Part shown: positions 18,289 through 29,026 of the stretch, in pieces
How the letters are laid out: every line of letters begins with the position of its first letter
How positions within the stretch are numbered: position 1 is the stretch's first letter
From: Bdellovibrionales bacterium
GTDB taxonomy: Bacteria; Bdellovibrionota; Bdellovibrionia; Bdellovibrionales; UBA1609
NCBI GenBank assembly: GCA_020630675.1
Contig: JAHDIR010000011.1
Span: forward strand, 1 to 64,000
Reading direction: 5' to 3'
Length of the DNA stretch: 64,000 bases
The notes under the pieces: generated by a model
The model's database searches: none
What the model was told of the DNA's origin: nothing
Seen by the model: only the letters and a program-made list of their open reading frames with translations
Translations under genes and position numbers: made by a program

Positions 18289-20748
18289 ATGGAAACACCA
18301 CAGAATGAAACTATAATTACAGACACAACAATCAACCCTCAAGCCATGAAAACTAATATCGAGGCAACAACAAAGGCGAATTCTACAGACGAAGAAGGCC
18401 CAAAAATAATGCGTGTAAAAAAACGTAACGGCAAACTAGAAGCTGTGAACGTAAATAAAATCGTTAACGTTGTTATTGCCTGCTCCAGTGGACTTAAAGA
18501 AGTCGACCCTATGAGAGTTGCAACAAAAGTGATTAGCGGTCTTTTTGATGGCGCGTCTACAGCTGAGCTAGATAAACTTTGCATACAAACAGCTTCGTTA
18601 CTTATTGGTGAAGAGCCCGCTTATTCAAAACTCGCCTCTCGTTTAATGGCAAGATACATAGAAGAAGAGGTTGGAAGCCAATCTATATATAACTTCTTTG
18701 ATTGCGTAAAGGCCGAGTTCGAAGCCGGCCTTCTATCTGAACAAAAATATAACTTTATTAAAGAGCATAAAGAAGCTCTTAATATTATCATCGACGACAC
18801 TCGCACTAAAAAGTTTGAGTACTTCGGCCTAAGAACATTATATGATCGTTACCTTTTAAAGGATCCCATCACGCGTAAAGTTGTAGAAACTCCTCAGTAC
18901 TTCTTTTTAAGAGTCGCCTGTGGTCTTGCTAACAACTTTGAAGAGGCCAAAGAGTTTTACGAGCTTTTAAGTAGCCATGATTATATGACTAGCTCTCCCA
19001 CTCTTTTTAACTCAGCCACCAACCGTCCACAACTGTCGTCTTGTTATTTACTAGACTCTCCAAAAGACAGCCTGACATCTATTTATAAAAAGTATCAAGA
19101 CGTAGCCATGCTTTCAAAATGGGCTGGCGGCATTGGACTTTCCTTTTCTCGTGTACGTTCTCGCGGATCGTTGATTAAAGGAACAAATGGACACTCCAAC
19201 GGCTTAGTTCCTTGGTTAAAAACCCTTGATTCTTCTGTGGCAGCCGTTAATCAGGGTGGTAAAAGAAAGGGAGCCGCTTGTGTTTACCTAGAGACCTGGC
19301 ACGCTGATATTGAAGAGTTTTTACAACTTCGTGATAACACAGGGGATGACTCTCAAAGAACTCACAACCTAAATTTAGCCAACTGGATTCCTGATCTTTT
19401 CATGAAGCGATTAGAAAAAGATGAAAATTGGTCTTTGTTTGACCCTAAAATTGTACCTCATTTCATTGATACTTTTGGCGATGAATTTGAAGCGGCTTAT
19501 ATAAAAGCAGAAAAAGAAAAGCTTTACGTCAAGCAAGTCAAAGCTCGTGATCTTTATTCTAGAATGATGAAAACTCTTGCCCAAACAGGCAACGGCTGGA
19601 TCACTTTTAAAGATCACAGTAATAACAAATCCAATCAGACCGGCCACAAAGGAAACGTCATCCATCTTTCTAACTTGTGCACCGAAATATTAGAGGTGAC
19701 TTCTGATGAAGAAACCGCAGTTTGCAACCTTGGAAGCGTTAATCTCTCCAATCACTTTGAAAATGGTCAGTTTAATTTTGAAAAATTAGCTGAGACTGTT
19801 CAAACAGCTGTTAAATACCTAGATCGAGTGATCGATATTAACTTTTACCCGATTGAAACATCTGGAAAATCGAACTCAAGATGGAGACCTGTGGGATTAG
19901 GACTTATGGGCCTTCAAGACTTATTCTTTAAAATGGAAGTGCCTTTTGACAGCCCCGAAGCACAAGCCATCTCAAAGAAAATTTCAGAAGAGGTTTATTA
20001 TAACGCCTTAAAGACATCTTGTGCTTTAGCTGAAAAAAGTGGACCTCACGAGTCTTTTCAAGAAACTCGTGCCGCTGAAGGCGTCTTTCAGTTTGACCAC
20101 TGGGGTGTCGTTCCTGAAGATATGAAAAGATGGGAAGAGCTTCGCCGTCGAGTTAAAAAGTCTGGCCTAAGAAACTCTCTAATGATTGCGATTGCGCCAA
20201 CAGCGACCATCGCTTCCTTAACAGGTGTTTACGAAGCCATCGAACCACAAATTTCTAACTTATTTAAAAGAGAAACTTTGTCTGGAGAGTTCATACAAAT
20301 CAATAAGTACTTAGTGACTAAACTTAAAAGTTTAAACTTATGGACAGAAGAAATTCGAAATAAAATCAAAGTCAATGAAGGATCTATCCAAAACATTATG
20401 GAAATCCCTGAAGACATCAGACATCTCTTCAGAACCGTATGGGAAATTCCGCAAAAATCCTTGGTAGATATGGCTGCTGCTCGTGGCGCCTTTATTGACC
20501 AAAGTCAAAGCTTGAACTTATTTATTGAGTCACCAACGATCGGAAAACTTTCCAGCATGTATATGTATGCTTGGAAAAACGGCATAAAAACGACTTACTA
20601 CCTAAGATCTAGGCCTGCGACTAAAATTACAAAGGTAACAACTTCTGGCAACTCTAGTGAGCCCACCAGTGAGAAAAAACAATACACCGATGACGAGGCT
20701 TTAGCTTGCTCTTTAGAAAACCCTGAAATTTGTGAAGCTTGCCAATAA
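18289..20748 (+). CDS. nrdA: class I ribonucleoside-diphosphate reductase, alpha subunit
   Basis: N-terminal ATP-cone, SCYLLDSPKDSL, NLCTEI, PTATIASLTGVYEAIEP, C-terminal CEACQ; RBS GCAGGAGG. Confidence 0.96.
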   Translation: METPQNETIITDTTINPQAMKTNIEATTKANSTDEEGPKIMRVKKRNGKLEAVNVNKIVNVVIACSSGLKEVDPMRVATKVISGLFDGASTAELDKLCIQTASLLIGEEPAYSKLASRLMARYIEEEVGSQSIYNFFDCVKAEFEAGLLSEQKYNFIKEHKEALNIIIDDTRTKKFEYFGLRTLYDRYLLKDPITRKVVETPQYFFLRVACGLANNFEEAKEFYELLSSHDYMTSSPTLFNSATNRPQLSSCYLLDSPKDSLTSIYKKYQDVAMLSKWAGGIGLSFSRVRSRGSLIKGTNGHSNGLVPWLKTLDSSVAAVNQGGKRKGAACVYLETWHADIEEFLQLRDNTGDDSQRTHNLNLANWIPDLFMKRLEKDENWSLFDPKIVPHFIDTFGDEFEAAYIKAEKEKLYVKQVKARDLYSRMMKTLAQTGNGWITFKDHSNNKSNQTGHKGNVIHLSNLCTEILEVTSDEETAVCNLGSVNLSNHFENGQFNFEKLAETVQTAVKYLDRVIDINFYPIETSGKSNSRWRPVGLGLMGLQDLFFKMEVPFDSPEAQAISKKISEEVYYNALKTSCALAEKSGPHESFQETRAAEGVFQFDHWGVVPEDMKRWEELRRRVKKSGLRNSLMIAIAPTATIASLTGVYEAIEPQISNLFKRETLSGEFIQINKYLVTKLKSLNLWTEEIRNKIKVNEGSIQNIMEIPEDIRHLFRTVWEIPQKSLVDMAAARGAFIDQSQSLNLFIESPTIGKLSSMYMYAWKNGIKTTYYLRSRPATKITKVTTSGNSSEPTSEKKQYTDDEALACSLENPEICEACQ

Positions 20749-20790
20749 CGAACAACAGACTAAAACTGACAACAATGATGAGGTTATAAA

Positions 20791-21789
20791 ATGATTTTAG
20801 ATCCGGGATTTGACTTAACTCTTAGACCAATGAAATACCCTGTATTTTTTGAAATGTATAAAGATGCCATCAAGAACACATGGACAGTTGATGAGGTCGA
20901 CTTTACTGCTGATGTTATCGACCTGCACTCAAAGCTCACAAAAGCTGAGCAGTTTTTGATTAGTCGTTTGGTGGCTTTTTTTGCCACAGGCGACTCCATT
21001 GTCGGAAACAACTTAGTGCTTAACCTTTACACTCATGTTAATTCTCCCGAAGCTCGCTTATATTTGTCTCGACAGCTTTATGAAGAGGCTCTTCATGTGC
21101 AATTCTATCTTACGTTGTTAGATACATACTTGCCGGACATGAAAGAAAGAGAAAAAGCTTTTGCAGCAGTACACAACATTCCATCCATTAAAAACAAAGC
21201 CGAGTTTAGTTTTAAATGGATGGACTCCATCAATGAATTACGCTCTCTACAAACCAAAGAAGATCGCAGAAAGTTCCTAATGAACTTACTTTGCTTTGCC
21301 ACATGCGTAGAAGGTATGTTCTTTTTTGCGGCCTTCGCCTATGTTTACTATTTAAGATCAAAAGGACTTTTAAATGGACTAGCCACAGGAACAAACTGGG
21401 TTTTCCGTGATGAAAGTGCTCATATCGACTTTGCCTTTAAGGTCTTTGAAGTGGCTATTGAAGAAGAGCCAGATATTTTTGATGAGCGCATGAAAGATAT
21501 GGTCATTACTATGATGGAAGATGCCATTAACTGTGAGCTTCTTTTTTCCAACGACTTCTTAGAGCAAGGAATTGCTGGCCTCAGCCAAAGAGACATGAAG
21601 ACATATCTTCAGTTCATTGCCGACCAAAGATTAACTCGATTGGGAATTCCAGCCCAGTACAATGTAAAAAACCCGTTCCCATTTATGGAGCTACAAGACA
21701 CACAAGAGTTAGCTAACTTTTTTGAACGTCGTGTTTCGGCTTATCAGGTTGGTGTTACTGGAGATGTTTCCTTCGACGAAACTTTCTAA
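20791..21789 (+). CDS. nrdB: class I ribonucleoside-diphosphate reductase, beta subunit
   Basis: EEALHVQFY places E..H...Y as in metal/radical-Tyr subunits; DESAHIDFAF second metal motif; follows nrdA. Confidence 0.96.
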   Translation: MILDPGFDLTLRPMKYPVFFEMYKDAIKNTWTVDEVDFTADVIDLHSKLTKAEQFLISRLVAFFATGDSIVGNNLVLNLYTHVNSPEARLYLSRQLYEEALHVQFYLTLLDTYLPDMKEREKAFAAVHNIPSIKNKAEFSFKWMDSINELRSLQTKEDRRKFLMNLLCFATCVEGMFFFAAFAYVYYLRSKGLLNGLATGTNWVFRDESAHIDFAFKVFEVAIEEEPDIFDERMKDMVITMMEDAINCELLFSNDFLEQGIAGLSQRDMKTYLQFIADQRLTRLGIPAQYNVKNPFPFMELQDTQELANFFERRVSAYQVGVTGDVSFDETF

Positions 21790-21821
21790 TGTCTTGCTAA
21801 AAAGAAATCAAAAGATAGATC

Positions 21822-21857
21822 AAAGCCTTTCAGCTTTAAATTGAAAGGCTTTTTTTA
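21822..21857 (+). terminator. rho-independent terminator after nrdB
   Basis: AAAGCCTTTCA...TGAAAGGCTTTTTTTAT hairpin with T-run. Confidence 0.85.
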
Positions 21858-21962
21858 TAACTAAACAACTCTAAAAATCCTTTGAACAACAAAGTAAAAT
21901 CGCATAAACAACTTTAAGAATCAAAAAAACTTTTTAAAATCGAAAACAATAATAGATTTTTT

Positions 21963-22892
21963 CTAAATTTGCTTATCGATTAGTTTTCTTAGTTTTTTCA
22001 AAACCTTGGTTTCAATTATGTCTTGTTGAATGTCTCCACTCATATATATAGTCATCGAGTCAGAAGTATTAATGTCAACGTTTTGCCCATTAAGAGCCTG
22101 TACATAATGATGATAAAGGCCTTTATCTTTCACAGAACCAAGCTGAGCAACATAAGTACTCACTTTTTCTAAAAACTCAAAAGGCAATTCAACGGGGCGG
22201 TTTTGACGGTGCGGTTTTAAGGATAAAAAAGAAGATCCTAAGCCACGACCTGCTTCTTGATAGCAAAATAAGCCCTGGGGATAAATAATATGCATAATGA
22301 CCCACCTCAAAAGACGGCGCAACTTATGAGTACCATCTTCTAATAAATGAGAGTTAATGTCTTCCTTAATTTTTCGAGAAACTTTTTTCAGTTCATCTGT
22401 TAAGCCAACTAAATATAAGCTTCTCAAACATGGTGAAAGCTCTTCTATAAATTGAATAAGGTCATGAATTTCCAAAAGTTGACTTTCAAAAGTCAGTAAA
22501 TCTTTTTCAAAGGCTACAAAAGACTTTTTTACATAGGATGCAGAGGAAGTAGAAATACTCTTTTTATCTTTTGCTAAAACGACCTCAGCATGCATTTCAA
22601 ATCCATAAAGCAAGCGACCCAGGGCATCTTCAATATTTTTAGATAAAGCTCTTATATGTAAGCCGGCTTCACTAAATTCCGGTTGCATACTATGACGAAC
22701 CACTCGACCAAAAGATTGTAACTTAAAACTCGATGTTCTAAGAGCCACGAGTTGTTTCCAATATATTTTGTCAATTTTATTTGTTTTTTTAAACTGCGAT
22801 AAAGCTTTTGATGTGCTTAATGACCAGTTGTAAGCTAGTAAGTGAGAAACTGACTGATGAACATATGAGTAAAAATGACCAGATACTGACAT
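21963..22892 (-). CDS. hypothetical helical protein
   Basis: Long ORF, helical composition, GTHKLRRLLRW segment; no confident family. Confidence 0.55.
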   Translation of the reverse strand: MSVSGHFYSYVHQSVSHLLAYNWSLSTSKALSQFKKTNKIDKIYWKQLVALRTSSFKLQSFGRVVRHSMQPEFSEAGLHIRALSKNIEDALGRLLYGFEMHAEVVLAKDKKSISTSSASYVKKSFVAFEKDLLTFESQLLEIHDLIQFIEELSPCLRSLYLVGLTDELKKVSRKIKEDINSHLLEDGTHKLRRLLRWVIMHIIYPQGLFCYQEAGRGLGSSFLSLKPHRQNRPVELPFEFLEKVSTYVAQLGSVKDKGLYHHYVQALNGQNVDINTSDSMTIYMSGDIQQDIIETKVLKKLRKLIDKQI

Positions 22893-22976
22893 AGCATACC
22901 TCGCTTATGGTAAGACAGAGCTAAGAAATAATCATAAATGCCGGTAAAAAGTCAATGTGGTCAGGCCATAGATAAT

Positions 22977-24038
22977 TTACAGCCAGCCTCCAATTTTTTC
23001 ACTATCTTTGCGATACGAATAAACGAGATACAAAACACCAATAGCCAACATACCAACACTGAGCCACTGCCCTCTAGTTAACCCTAAGGCTTGAAAGCCA
23101 AGGTGAGAGTCTGGCAATCGATAGCGTTCGCCCACGATTCTTGCTAAAGCATAACTAATGCCCCACCAGCCACTCACAACCCCTGGTTTTTGTGGTTTTC
23201 TCCATATAATAACAATAGCGACTAAAACTAAAAAGCCCTCCAAAAAGGCCTGGTAAAGTTGTGAGGGGTACCTTGGAGATAAAACCTGCCCAAGAGCTGC
23301 CGTCACTTCAGGGTGACCGGCCTGCACGCGAAAAATCGACTCCGAGACAAAAGCTTGAATTTTACCGTAGGAAACCTGACTAGCCCTATCTACCCACTTT
23401 GCCCATTCATCAGATGTTGGATTTAAACTGCCACCTTGAAATGATAACGGCTTCATTTTTTCAACGACAAGATAAAAAGATTTTAATTTTTCTGTAGCCC
23501 CTTTTTCTAGCCACAAATAAAGCTCTTGAGGAAATTTCACGGCCCAACGTGTAGGCCCCTCAACGACTCGACCAAAAAGCTCACCATTGACAAAGTTGGC
23601 CAACCGACCGGCAATAAAACCAACAGTTGCACTAGTCACTGTTAAATCAATCAGCTCAAACATAGAGACCTTATTTCTTTTTGAATAAATATAACAGGCC
23701 ACCATAATACCTAAAATACCACCATGACTGGCCATCCCCCCTTTGTGCACTTCTAAAAGACCCCAAAAAGGAAAAGAGTTTCCCCACTCGAGAAACAAAT
23801 GAGGCTTATAAAACAAGGCATAACCCAATCGACCACCAACCATAGTACCAATAGCCACGGCCGTGACAAAGTCACCAACCTTTTCCACAGGAAGATTAAT
23901 TTTCTTTTTCTTGGCGAGAAAAGAAATCAGAACATAACCAAGAAAAAAACCAGTCAGGTAGGCCAAGCCATACCAACGAATACCGAGGTCACCAGTGAAA
24001 TGAATAGCAAAAGGGTCGAAATTATGTACAAAGCTCAT
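22977..24038 (-). CDS. lgt: prolipoprotein diacylglyceryl transferase (with a long internal insertion)
   Basis: IRWYGLAYLTGF, GGMASHGGILG, GRLANFVNGELFGR, PRYPSQLYQ motifs. Confidence 0.93.
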   Translation of the reverse strand: MSFVHNFDPFAIHFTGDLGIRWYGLAYLTGFFLGYVLISFLAKKKKINLPVEKVGDFVTAVAIGTMVGGRLGYALFYKPHLFLEWGNSFPFWGLLEVHKGGMASHGGILGIMVACYIYSKRNKVSMFELIDLTVTSATVGFIAGRLANFVNGELFGRVVEGPTRWAVKFPQELYLWLEKGATEKLKSFYLVVEKMKPLSFQGGSLNPTSDEWAKWVDRASQVSYGKIQAFVSESIFRVQAGHPEVTAALGQVLSPRYPSQLYQAFLEGFLVLVAIVIIWRKPQKPGVVSGWWGISYALARIVGERYRLPDSHLGFQALGLTRGQWLSVGMLAIGVLYLVYSYRKDSEKIGGWL

Positions 24039-24189
24039 GATTCTATGTTGCGAAAACTAAAGGATAAAGACAAGTAGGAAGTACGATACGCCGCGCGCTA
24101 TTGTCAAATTGCCTACAGTTGATATTATTGAGCAAAGCCAAAAGAAGGGAATTTACCCTTTCATTGACAACCTTCAAGGCCATCACACT

Positions 24190-24768
24190 ATGCAACTGAT
24201 TCTAGCCAGCTCATCTATACACCGAAAAAAACAACTGAAAGAAATAGGGATAGAGTTCTCTGCCGTTCCCCCTTTATTTGATGAAGACCAAGAAAAAACA
24301 AAAGACCTCCCTTGGCCGGAACTCTGTTTACTCTTAGCCCAAAAAAAAGCGGAAAGCCTCAAAACAAAATATCCCAATGCGGCCATTATTGGCAGTGACC
24401 AAATGCTTATTTTTGAAAATCAAATGTACAACAAACCGAAGTCAATAAAAGAGGCGCACGAGAGACTCAGCCAATTACAGGGACAAACCCATACTCTCAT
24501 CACATCCCTATATATTTGGACGGCCAAAAAAAAATTTTCCCACTTAGACACCACTCATTTAACGATGAAACCTCTAAACAGCGACGAAATCGATGAGTAC
24601 ATCAGGCTTGATCAACCGATTGGCTGCGCTGGAGCCTACAAATATGAGCTCAATGGTAAATCTTTATTTCAAAAAGTAGCTAGCCAAGATAAAACCAGCA
24701 TCATTGGCCTACCCACCTTAACTTTACAGAAAATTTTAAGCTCTGAATTTAACCAAGGACCCTTATGA
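24190..24768 (+). CDS. maf: Maf-family nucleoside triphosphate pyrophosphatase
   Basis: MQLILASSSIHRKKQL, GSDQML, G.AGAYKYE motifs; ORF 24109..24768, start 24190 fits the family N-terminus. Confidence 0.88.
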   Translation: MQLILASSSIHRKKQLKEIGIEFSAVPPLFDEDQEKTKDLPWPELCLLLAQKKAESLKTKYPNAAIIGSDQMLIFENQMYNKPKSIKEAHERLSQLQGQTHTLITSLYIWTAKKKFSHLDTTHLTMKPLNSDEIDEYIRLDQPIGCAGAYKYELNGKSLFQKVASQDKTSIIGLPTLTLQKILSSEFNQGPL

Positions 24769-25763
24769 CTCACCAAAACCCTTTTCAGTCCTCCGTTCGT
24801 TTACGACGAATAAGAAAATCTAAAAACATTCGCGATATGGTCACTGAAACTCAGCTCAGTGTTAAAAATCTGATTTGGCCTGTCTTTATCTTAGAAGGTC
24901 ATAACCGAAAAGAAGAAGTTAAAAGTTTACCAGGGGTTTTTAAATACTCTTTAGACTTGCTTCTAAAAGAGGTGAAAAAAGCCTCTGAACTGGGACTTCC
25001 TGGCTTGGCTTTATTTCCTGTGATTCCTGAAAACAAAAAAGACACTCAGGCCTCAGAAAGCGCAAACCCCGACGGACTCATGCCTCAAGCCATTCGTGAG
25101 ATTAAAAAGCACAACCCAGAGCTTTGCCTATTCACTGATGTTGCCATGGACCCCTACTCCTCCGATGGCCATGATGGATTAGTGGATGACGGGAAAATTC
25201 TCAATGATGAAACTTTACCAATTTTAGCAAAAATGGCGTTGGTACAAGCCCAAGCTGGTGCTGATTTTATTGCCCCCTCAGATATGATGGACCACCGTAT
25301 TGGCTACATTCGACAATATCTTGATAAAAATGGTTACACCAATACAGGCCTACTTTCTTATTCCGCCAAGTACGCTTCTGCTTTTTATGGCCCTTTTCGT
25401 GATGCCTTAGACTCTAACCCTAAATCTGGGGATAAAAAAACGTATCAAATGAATCCTGCCAATTCTACTGAGGCCCTGGAAGAGGTTACCCAAGACCTGA
25501 GTGAAGGCGCTGACATTGTCATGGTTAAACCAGCCCTTTCCTACCTTGATATTATCCAAAAAGTTTCTGAAAACTTCGATCGACCTGTTGCGGCTTACAA
25601 TGTAAGTGGCGAATACGCCATGCTTAAACTTTTAGCCCAACAAGGCTTGGCTCAAGAAAGAGATATTGTTTTGGAGTCTTTAACAGCAATTAAAAGAGCT
25701 GGAGCACAAATCATATTTACTTACTTCGCCAAAGATGTAGCTGAATGGCTAAAAGATAAATAA
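24765..25763 (+). CDS. hemB: delta-aminolevulinic acid dehydratase (porphobilinogen synthase)
   Basis: RLRRIRKSKNIRDMVTET, LFTDVAMDPYSSDGHDG, APSDMMDHRIG, MVKPALSYLDII, YNVSGEYAML. Confidence 0.95.
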   Translation: MTHQNPFQSSVRLRRIRKSKNIRDMVTETQLSVKNLIWPVFILEGHNRKEEVKSLPGVFKYSLDLLLKEVKKASELGLPGLALFPVIPENKKDTQASESANPDGLMPQAIREIKKHNPELCLFTDVAMDPYSSDGHDGLVDDGKILNDETLPILAKMALVQAQAGADFIAPSDMMDHRIGYIRQYLDKNGYTNTGLLSYSAKYASAFYGPFRDALDSNPKSGDKKTYQMNPANSTEALEEVTQDLSEGADIVMVKPALSYLDIIQKVSENFDRPVAAYNVSGEYAMLKLLAQQGLAQERDIVLESLTAIKRAGAQIIFTYFAKDVAEWLKDK

Positions 25764-25794
25764 CTTTTTGCAAAAAAAAATAAACAAGCAGTCA

Positions 25795-26433
25795 CTAAGC
25801 GACTTTTAAGAACTCACTACTGACTAAGTTATCTTCTAGAGGCACTTCTTTGGATTGCTTAGATCGTAAATACTGACTCACTAACTGTCCGTCAAATTGA
25901 CTTCCTGAGTACTTTAGAAGCTCTTTTTCAGCAGATTCCATAGGAAGAGCTTTGCGGTAAGGCCGAGTGTTGGTCATAGCATCCACAGTATCTACTATGG
26001 TAAGTATACGAGCAGTCAAAGGTATATTTTGTCCGCTCATTTTATAGGGGTAACCTTTGCCATCATAACGTTCATGATGGTAACGAATGCCAGGAACAAG
26101 AAGTTTAAAAAACCGATCTTGCTCAACAAGAGGTTCAATCATCAAAACACTTAACTCTGAGTGACCTTTCATTATTTTAAATTCTTCGTCGGTTAAGCGC
26201 TCAGGCTTTAGTAAAATATTATCGGCAATGCCCACTTTACCGATATCATGCAGAAGGCCGGAATACTCCAGCAAGCTTTGTTGAAAAGAGTCTAATCCCA
26301 TAAAGGCCCCTAAACGAGCGGCCTCCAAACCAACACGACAGCAATGATAATATGTAAAAGGATCTTTTGATTTTACACTTAACAAAATAGACTTAACAGC
26401 CGCTTTGGCCCAAATTGGAACTTCCGAATTCAT
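25795..26433 (-). CDS. HD-GYP domain protein (putative cyclic-di-GMP phosphodiesterase)
   Basis: HDIGKVGI and HHERYDGKGYP signature motifs. Confidence 0.88.
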   Translation of the reverse strand: MNSEVPIWAKAAVKSILLSVKSKDPFTYYHCCRVGLEAARLGAFMGLDSFQQSLLEYSGLLHDIGKVGIADNILLKPERLTDEEFKIMKGHSELSVLMIEPLVEQDRFFKLLVPGIRYHHERYDGKGYPYKMSGQNIPLTARILTIVDTVDAMTNTRPYRKALPMESAEKELLKYSGSQFDGQLVSQYLRSKQSKEVPLEDNLVSSEFLKVA

Positions 26434-26535
26434 GACTCTCCCTTTCCCGACCTAGGCTTATCGGCAGGGCCCTTGAAATTCTTTAACGTATCAAACTGAT
26501 ACAAAAAAAAGTTACTCAAATGTTTTTTTAAATAA

Positions 26536-26568
26536 AAAAAAGCCTGCCAAGGTTTTACCAGGCAGGCT
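26536..26568 (-). terminator. rho-independent terminator for the 26605..27147 gene
   Basis: AGCCTGCC/GGCAGGCT stem; T-run on the minus strand. Confidence 0.8.
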
Positions 26569-26604
26569 TAAATTAAACTTTTAAACTCTAAAATTATAAT
26601 TGAT

Positions 26605-27147
26605 TTAGAAGTTATACTTTACATGAGCAAGAACACCTAAATGGCTATAAGAAAACTCAGTAGATCCAATCTCAGGATCAACAACAGTTAGCATATATCT
26701 TAGGTCGCCACCGACAGAAAACTGCTCATTAATGGCATAAGATGCACCACCGAAAAATTGTAAGGCAACACCCATTTCAGAATCAGCATTACCAAACTCA
26801 TAAGAGCCAAAAGACAGGCCGCCACCAAAATAAGGAAGAACTGGCAAACCGTCGACGGCATAGTTAAATACACCATTTACAGCAAGAGCTAAAACGTCAG
26901 CATCGGCTCCACCAGAGTCTTTGATTTCATTGCTTCTCTTAGAAATTTCACCTTCTATAGAAAACATTGAACCCATATTGTAACCAAAGGCTGCAAAAAA
27001 AGGCATACCAGACTTTAGATCTTGACTTGTGCCACCATCAATTTCTCCGCCAAAGCTCAGACCTAAACCACCTTTTACGTAACCCATGTTTGCAAACGCA
27101 GACACAGACATTAAGCTTACAAGTAAACCCATTACTATATTTTTCAT
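26605..27147 (-). CDS. small outer-membrane beta-barrel protein
   Basis: MKNIVMGLLVSLMSVSAFANMGYVKGGLGLSFG signal; Gly/aromatic beta pattern; C-terminal HLGVLAHVKYNF. Confidence 0.75.
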   Translation of the reverse strand: MKNIVMGLLVSLMSVSAFANMGYVKGGLGLSFGGEIDGGTSQDLKSGMPFFAAFGYNMGSMFSIEGEISKRSNEIKDSGGADADVLALAVNGVFNYAVDGLPVLPYFGGGLSFGSYEFGNADSEMGVALQFFGGASYAINEQFSVGGDLRYMLTVVDPEIGSTEFSYSHLGVLAHVKYNF

Positions 27148-27328
27148 TTTATCTCCTAGGGACAACCCCAAGTTGTCCAGTTTTTTTGTTTAACAAAAAT
27201 TTATGACTAGAGGTTATAGTTTGTCTAACTAAATTTTATGTTTATTACCAATTTAACGAAAAAATACACACACTCAGCCGCAAGAGCCAAGCGTCATGAT
27301 TATTTATTAAGCATAAACTACAAGCAAA

Positions 27329-28906
27329 TTATTTAGAAGAATTCGGAACTGTGCTTAAACATAAAGGAGCACCGCTTGAAGGGTTATCATCTAAGAGTGG
27401 AATTTCTCCATCGTGGGTTTGGTTGAACTTTTTAACTCCCACATTAAACATGGGTAAAGATATATTTTTTAATTCTAAAAAACTAAGTAAACTTTTTTGA
27501 TACATTTTCCAGCCGGCACGATTGGCATTTGAATCATAACCAAGATTTTTTCTTTGCTCAAAGCTTAAAGAGTTCATATCTTTATAAGCCCTTGTCATAT
27601 CTCCATAATAAAATATATGGGCATATAAGGCATAGCCGTAATCCCCGTCAAAAAAGAACTCACCGCTACTATTTTTTAACATTAAGTAAAAAGCCACTTC
27701 TTGCCTTTCTGCTAAAGTTCCTTCAAAGGGAGCTTCCCAACCCATAGCTTCTTTTTCAGACTGAGTGACGACTGAATACAATAAAGTCGAAAGTTTTTGC
27801 AAATGAACGTTTTCTCTAGCGACATTAAAGAGCCCTGGAGCCTTTGTGATAGCAAATAGCTCAGCACCTTCTGGATGAGCGTACGTATAGGCTCCTGACT
27901 CATTTGTTTGCAAAAAGAGGCTTCTAAGGGCCATTAGCTCACTCAACGTACCACCAAAACTGATACTTCCCCAGCCTAATTCATTAAATAATTCTTTATT
28001 AAGAGCCGTCTTTGCTCTCATAATATTAGAGTGAACTTTAGCCGATTCATCTGCTGCCGCAGAGCTTAAATACCTGTACAAACCGTCCACTCCCTTATAC
28101 ATCAGCTCCCCATTACCATTTCTTTCACTTAGAGACATTTGTAATAAACTGAACTCAGCCAATGTTCCATGAAAGCTTCCCGGTAAAGCTATGCCCTTGA
28201 CCTCATTGGCGGTTAAAGATTCAACAATTGCATCACGCACAAAAGTCATGGATAGCTCATAAGAATTAACATCCAGTTGCTCTTGTAAGTATTTGGCCAC
28301 CCTTTCGTAGGCCACAACTCCTTGTATCAAATATCGATCATTACCGTTATTTTTGTCGAGAACTAAAGCTCTAATGCCATTAACTTCATCTAAAGTTTTA
28401 TTAGAGGTTTTTCTAAGCTTTAACATCGAGTATTCTTTTGGAGTGAGGTAAGCATGCATTAAAGCACGAGCTTTCTCCAAGGAGCTTATGCTACTTTGCC
28501 TGGCAAACTCAACCACTCCACGAGGACCTGCAAACACAAAGCTTCTATCTGGATTTTTAGCTAACAATTTTTGTCTAATGGCCCTCAAGGTAGTACCTGA
28601 AGGACTTTTACCAACTTTTCTCTGGATATTTTTCCAAGCCAGAGCTCTCATTTGATCTTGGCTTAGAACTGAAGAAACCCGATCATATGTGACATCAATA
28701 TCATCGTTAAAATAATTTTGAGCGACCGTAATTTGCCCTTCTATCCCTGATGCTGAAGATCTCCATACATCAAACATACTTTTTATTTCAGAATCAGTTA
28801 TAGTACTACTCTGACTGGAACATTTTCCCGGCTTACACGCTAAGGCCTTAGGTGCTGAGCAAATTATCAACAAGGTTGTAAAAATAACAGTCCAGAACGG
28901 CATCAT
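27329..28906 (-). CDS. secreted repeat protein, paralogue of 29027..30610
   Basis: Signal peptide; about six degenerate ~65-75 aa repeats (e.g. ARALMHAYLTPKEYSMLKL). Confidence 0.65.
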   Translation of the reverse strand: MMPFWTVIFTTLLIICSAPKALACKPGKCSSQSSTITDSEIKSMFDVWRSSASGIEGQITVAQNYFNDDIDVTYDRVSSVLSQDQMRALAWKNIQRKVGKSPSGTTLRAIRQKLLAKNPDRSFVFAGPRGVVEFARQSSISSLEKARALMHAYLTPKEYSMLKLRKTSNKTLDEVNGIRALVLDKNNGNDRYLIQGVVAYERVAKYLQEQLDVNSYELSMTFVRDAIVESLTANEVKGIALPGSFHGTLAEFSLLQMSLSERNGNGELMYKGVDGLYRYLSSAAADESAKVHSNIMRAKTALNKELFNELGWGSISFGGTLSELMALRSLFLQTNESGAYTYAHPEGAELFAITKAPGLFNVARENVHLQKLSTLLYSVVTQSEKEAMGWEAPFEGTLAERQEVAFYLMLKNSSGEFFFDGDYGYALYAHIFYYGDMTRAYKDMNSLSFEQRKNLGYDSNANRAGWKMYQKSLLSFLELKNISLPMFNVGVKKFNQTHDGEIPLLDDNPSSGAPLCLSTVPNSSK

Positions 28907-29026
28907 ATTTGAGTTCTCCTAAAAGGGGAAAATGAAGCAAATTAAGTGCCAAACACCCCCTTCAAAGCTAAAACTCCATGCAGAGTTTAAGCAAAGAATA
29001 TTTTTATGAGAATATAGTTTATGAAG

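Noticed and set aside
20833-20850. ACCCTGTATTTTTT copy resembling the intergenic 17-mer
   Set aside because: Encodes conserved YPVFFEM of NrdB; likely coincidence, and weakens the motif claim.
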